This document shows, in pieces, positions 63,838-64,000 of a stretch of 64,000 bases of DNA. The stretch comes from Paenibacillus pasadenensis (GTDB lineage: Bacteria > Bacillota > Bacilli > Paenibacillales > Paenibacillaceae): NCBI RefSeq assembly GCF_023715725.1, contig NZ_JAMBOT010000005.1, positions 1 through 64,000 on the forward strand. Reading direction: 5' to 3'. The notes beneath the pieces were generated by a model. That model saw only the letters and a program-made list of their open reading frames with translations, was not told the origin of the DNA and searched no databases. Both the position numbers and the translations under genes were made by a program. Positions within the stretch are counted from its first letter, which is position 1. Each line of letters starts with the position of its first letter.

Positions 63838-64000
63838 TCATGACCTGAGACGGCTGCGGTCGCGGATGAGGCGGGGCAGCGCGCGGACATACACAAGCTC
63901 CCCGGCCAGCTCCACGATCGTCTGCGTGACGATAGCAGCCGCTGCGATGACAGCCGCCTCTTCCGGCAGCGAGAAGGCCAGCGGCAGCACGACGAGCGAA
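63838..64000 (-). CDS. C-terminal end of a BASS-family (bile acid:Na+ / ACR3-like) transporter, partial
   Basis: The frame enters from the right edge and ends at 63838. The visible 54 codons include LVVLPLAFSLPEEAAVIAAA, TQTIVELAGELVYVRALPRL and a basic end (RDRSRLRS). The TQTxVELxGxxxYVRxxP pattern is that of the last transmembrane segment in bile acid:sodium symporter and arsenite-efflux relatives. Only the tail is visible, so the assignment is tentative. Confidence 0.6.
   Translation of the reverse strand, partial: SLVVLPLAFSLPEEAAVIAAAAIVTQTIVELAGELVYVRALPRLIRDRSRLRS

Overview
The window looks like chromosome of a spore-forming Gram-positive of the Paenibacillaceae (Paenibacillus or a close relative). 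The evidence is AGGAGG-type ribosome sites, the moderately high GC content, and a gene set typical of Bacillales: yneF, ykuK, an ntdP-like gene, SodA plus a SodF-type superoxide dismutase, uvsE, a HrcA (CIRCE) operator, a PerR box and a ydaO-type c-di-AMP riboswitch. No tRNA, rRNA, insertion sequence or prophage gene was recognised.

Positions 1-8470 hold a type I-C CRISPR-Cas locus on the minus strand, in the order array 2, cas3 remnant, cas3, cas5c, cas8c (with an internal cas11c start), cas7c, cas1 remnant, cas2, array 1. The interference genes look intact. The adaptation genes are broken: cas4 is absent and only the last ~80 codons of cas1 remain. A second, decayed cas3 start lies upstream of the intact cas3. 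A third array with the same repeat family sits at 24.8-25.1 kb with no cas genes. All three leaders share two sequence elements at nearly fixed distances from the first repeat.

Positions 8.5-31.5 kb carry a His-rich micro-protein opposite a Ser/Thr kinase and a patatin-like lipase, a FhuF-like ferric reductase, a MarR/MFS efflux pair, inositol monophosphatase, TauE/SafE, UvsE, Ddl, an amidase-domain protein, an unknown protein behind a c-di-AMP riboswitch, a cystine-type symporter, a membrane glycosyltransferase, an IclR regulator and SodF. Positions 30.9-45 kb are mainly housekeeping: folE, yneF, queG, rnhA, lepB, ntdP, sodA, a proline/tryptophan-rich repeat protein, htpG under CIRCE, an HtrA-like protease, galU and yjbQ. 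Positions 45-64 kb hold a chemoreceptor, dps, a TetR gene lacking a normal start codon with its membrane-protein partner, ykuK, an ABC-F ATPase, fumC, KDPG aldolase, map, small proteins, a CheB-PAS-histidine kinase fusion, a SRAP-domain protein, an AraC regulator and the end of a BASS-family transporter.

The least explained signals are between genes. One is a family of 52-bp tandem repeats, each with a 23-nt palindrome, at three convergent gene ends; two of the loci have five copies at exactly 52-bp spacing. Another is a ~183-bp composite palindromic element built of 50-bp units, found twice. The third is a cluster of eight DnaA-box-like 9-mers in 209 bp downstream of map, far from any recognisable dnaA gene.
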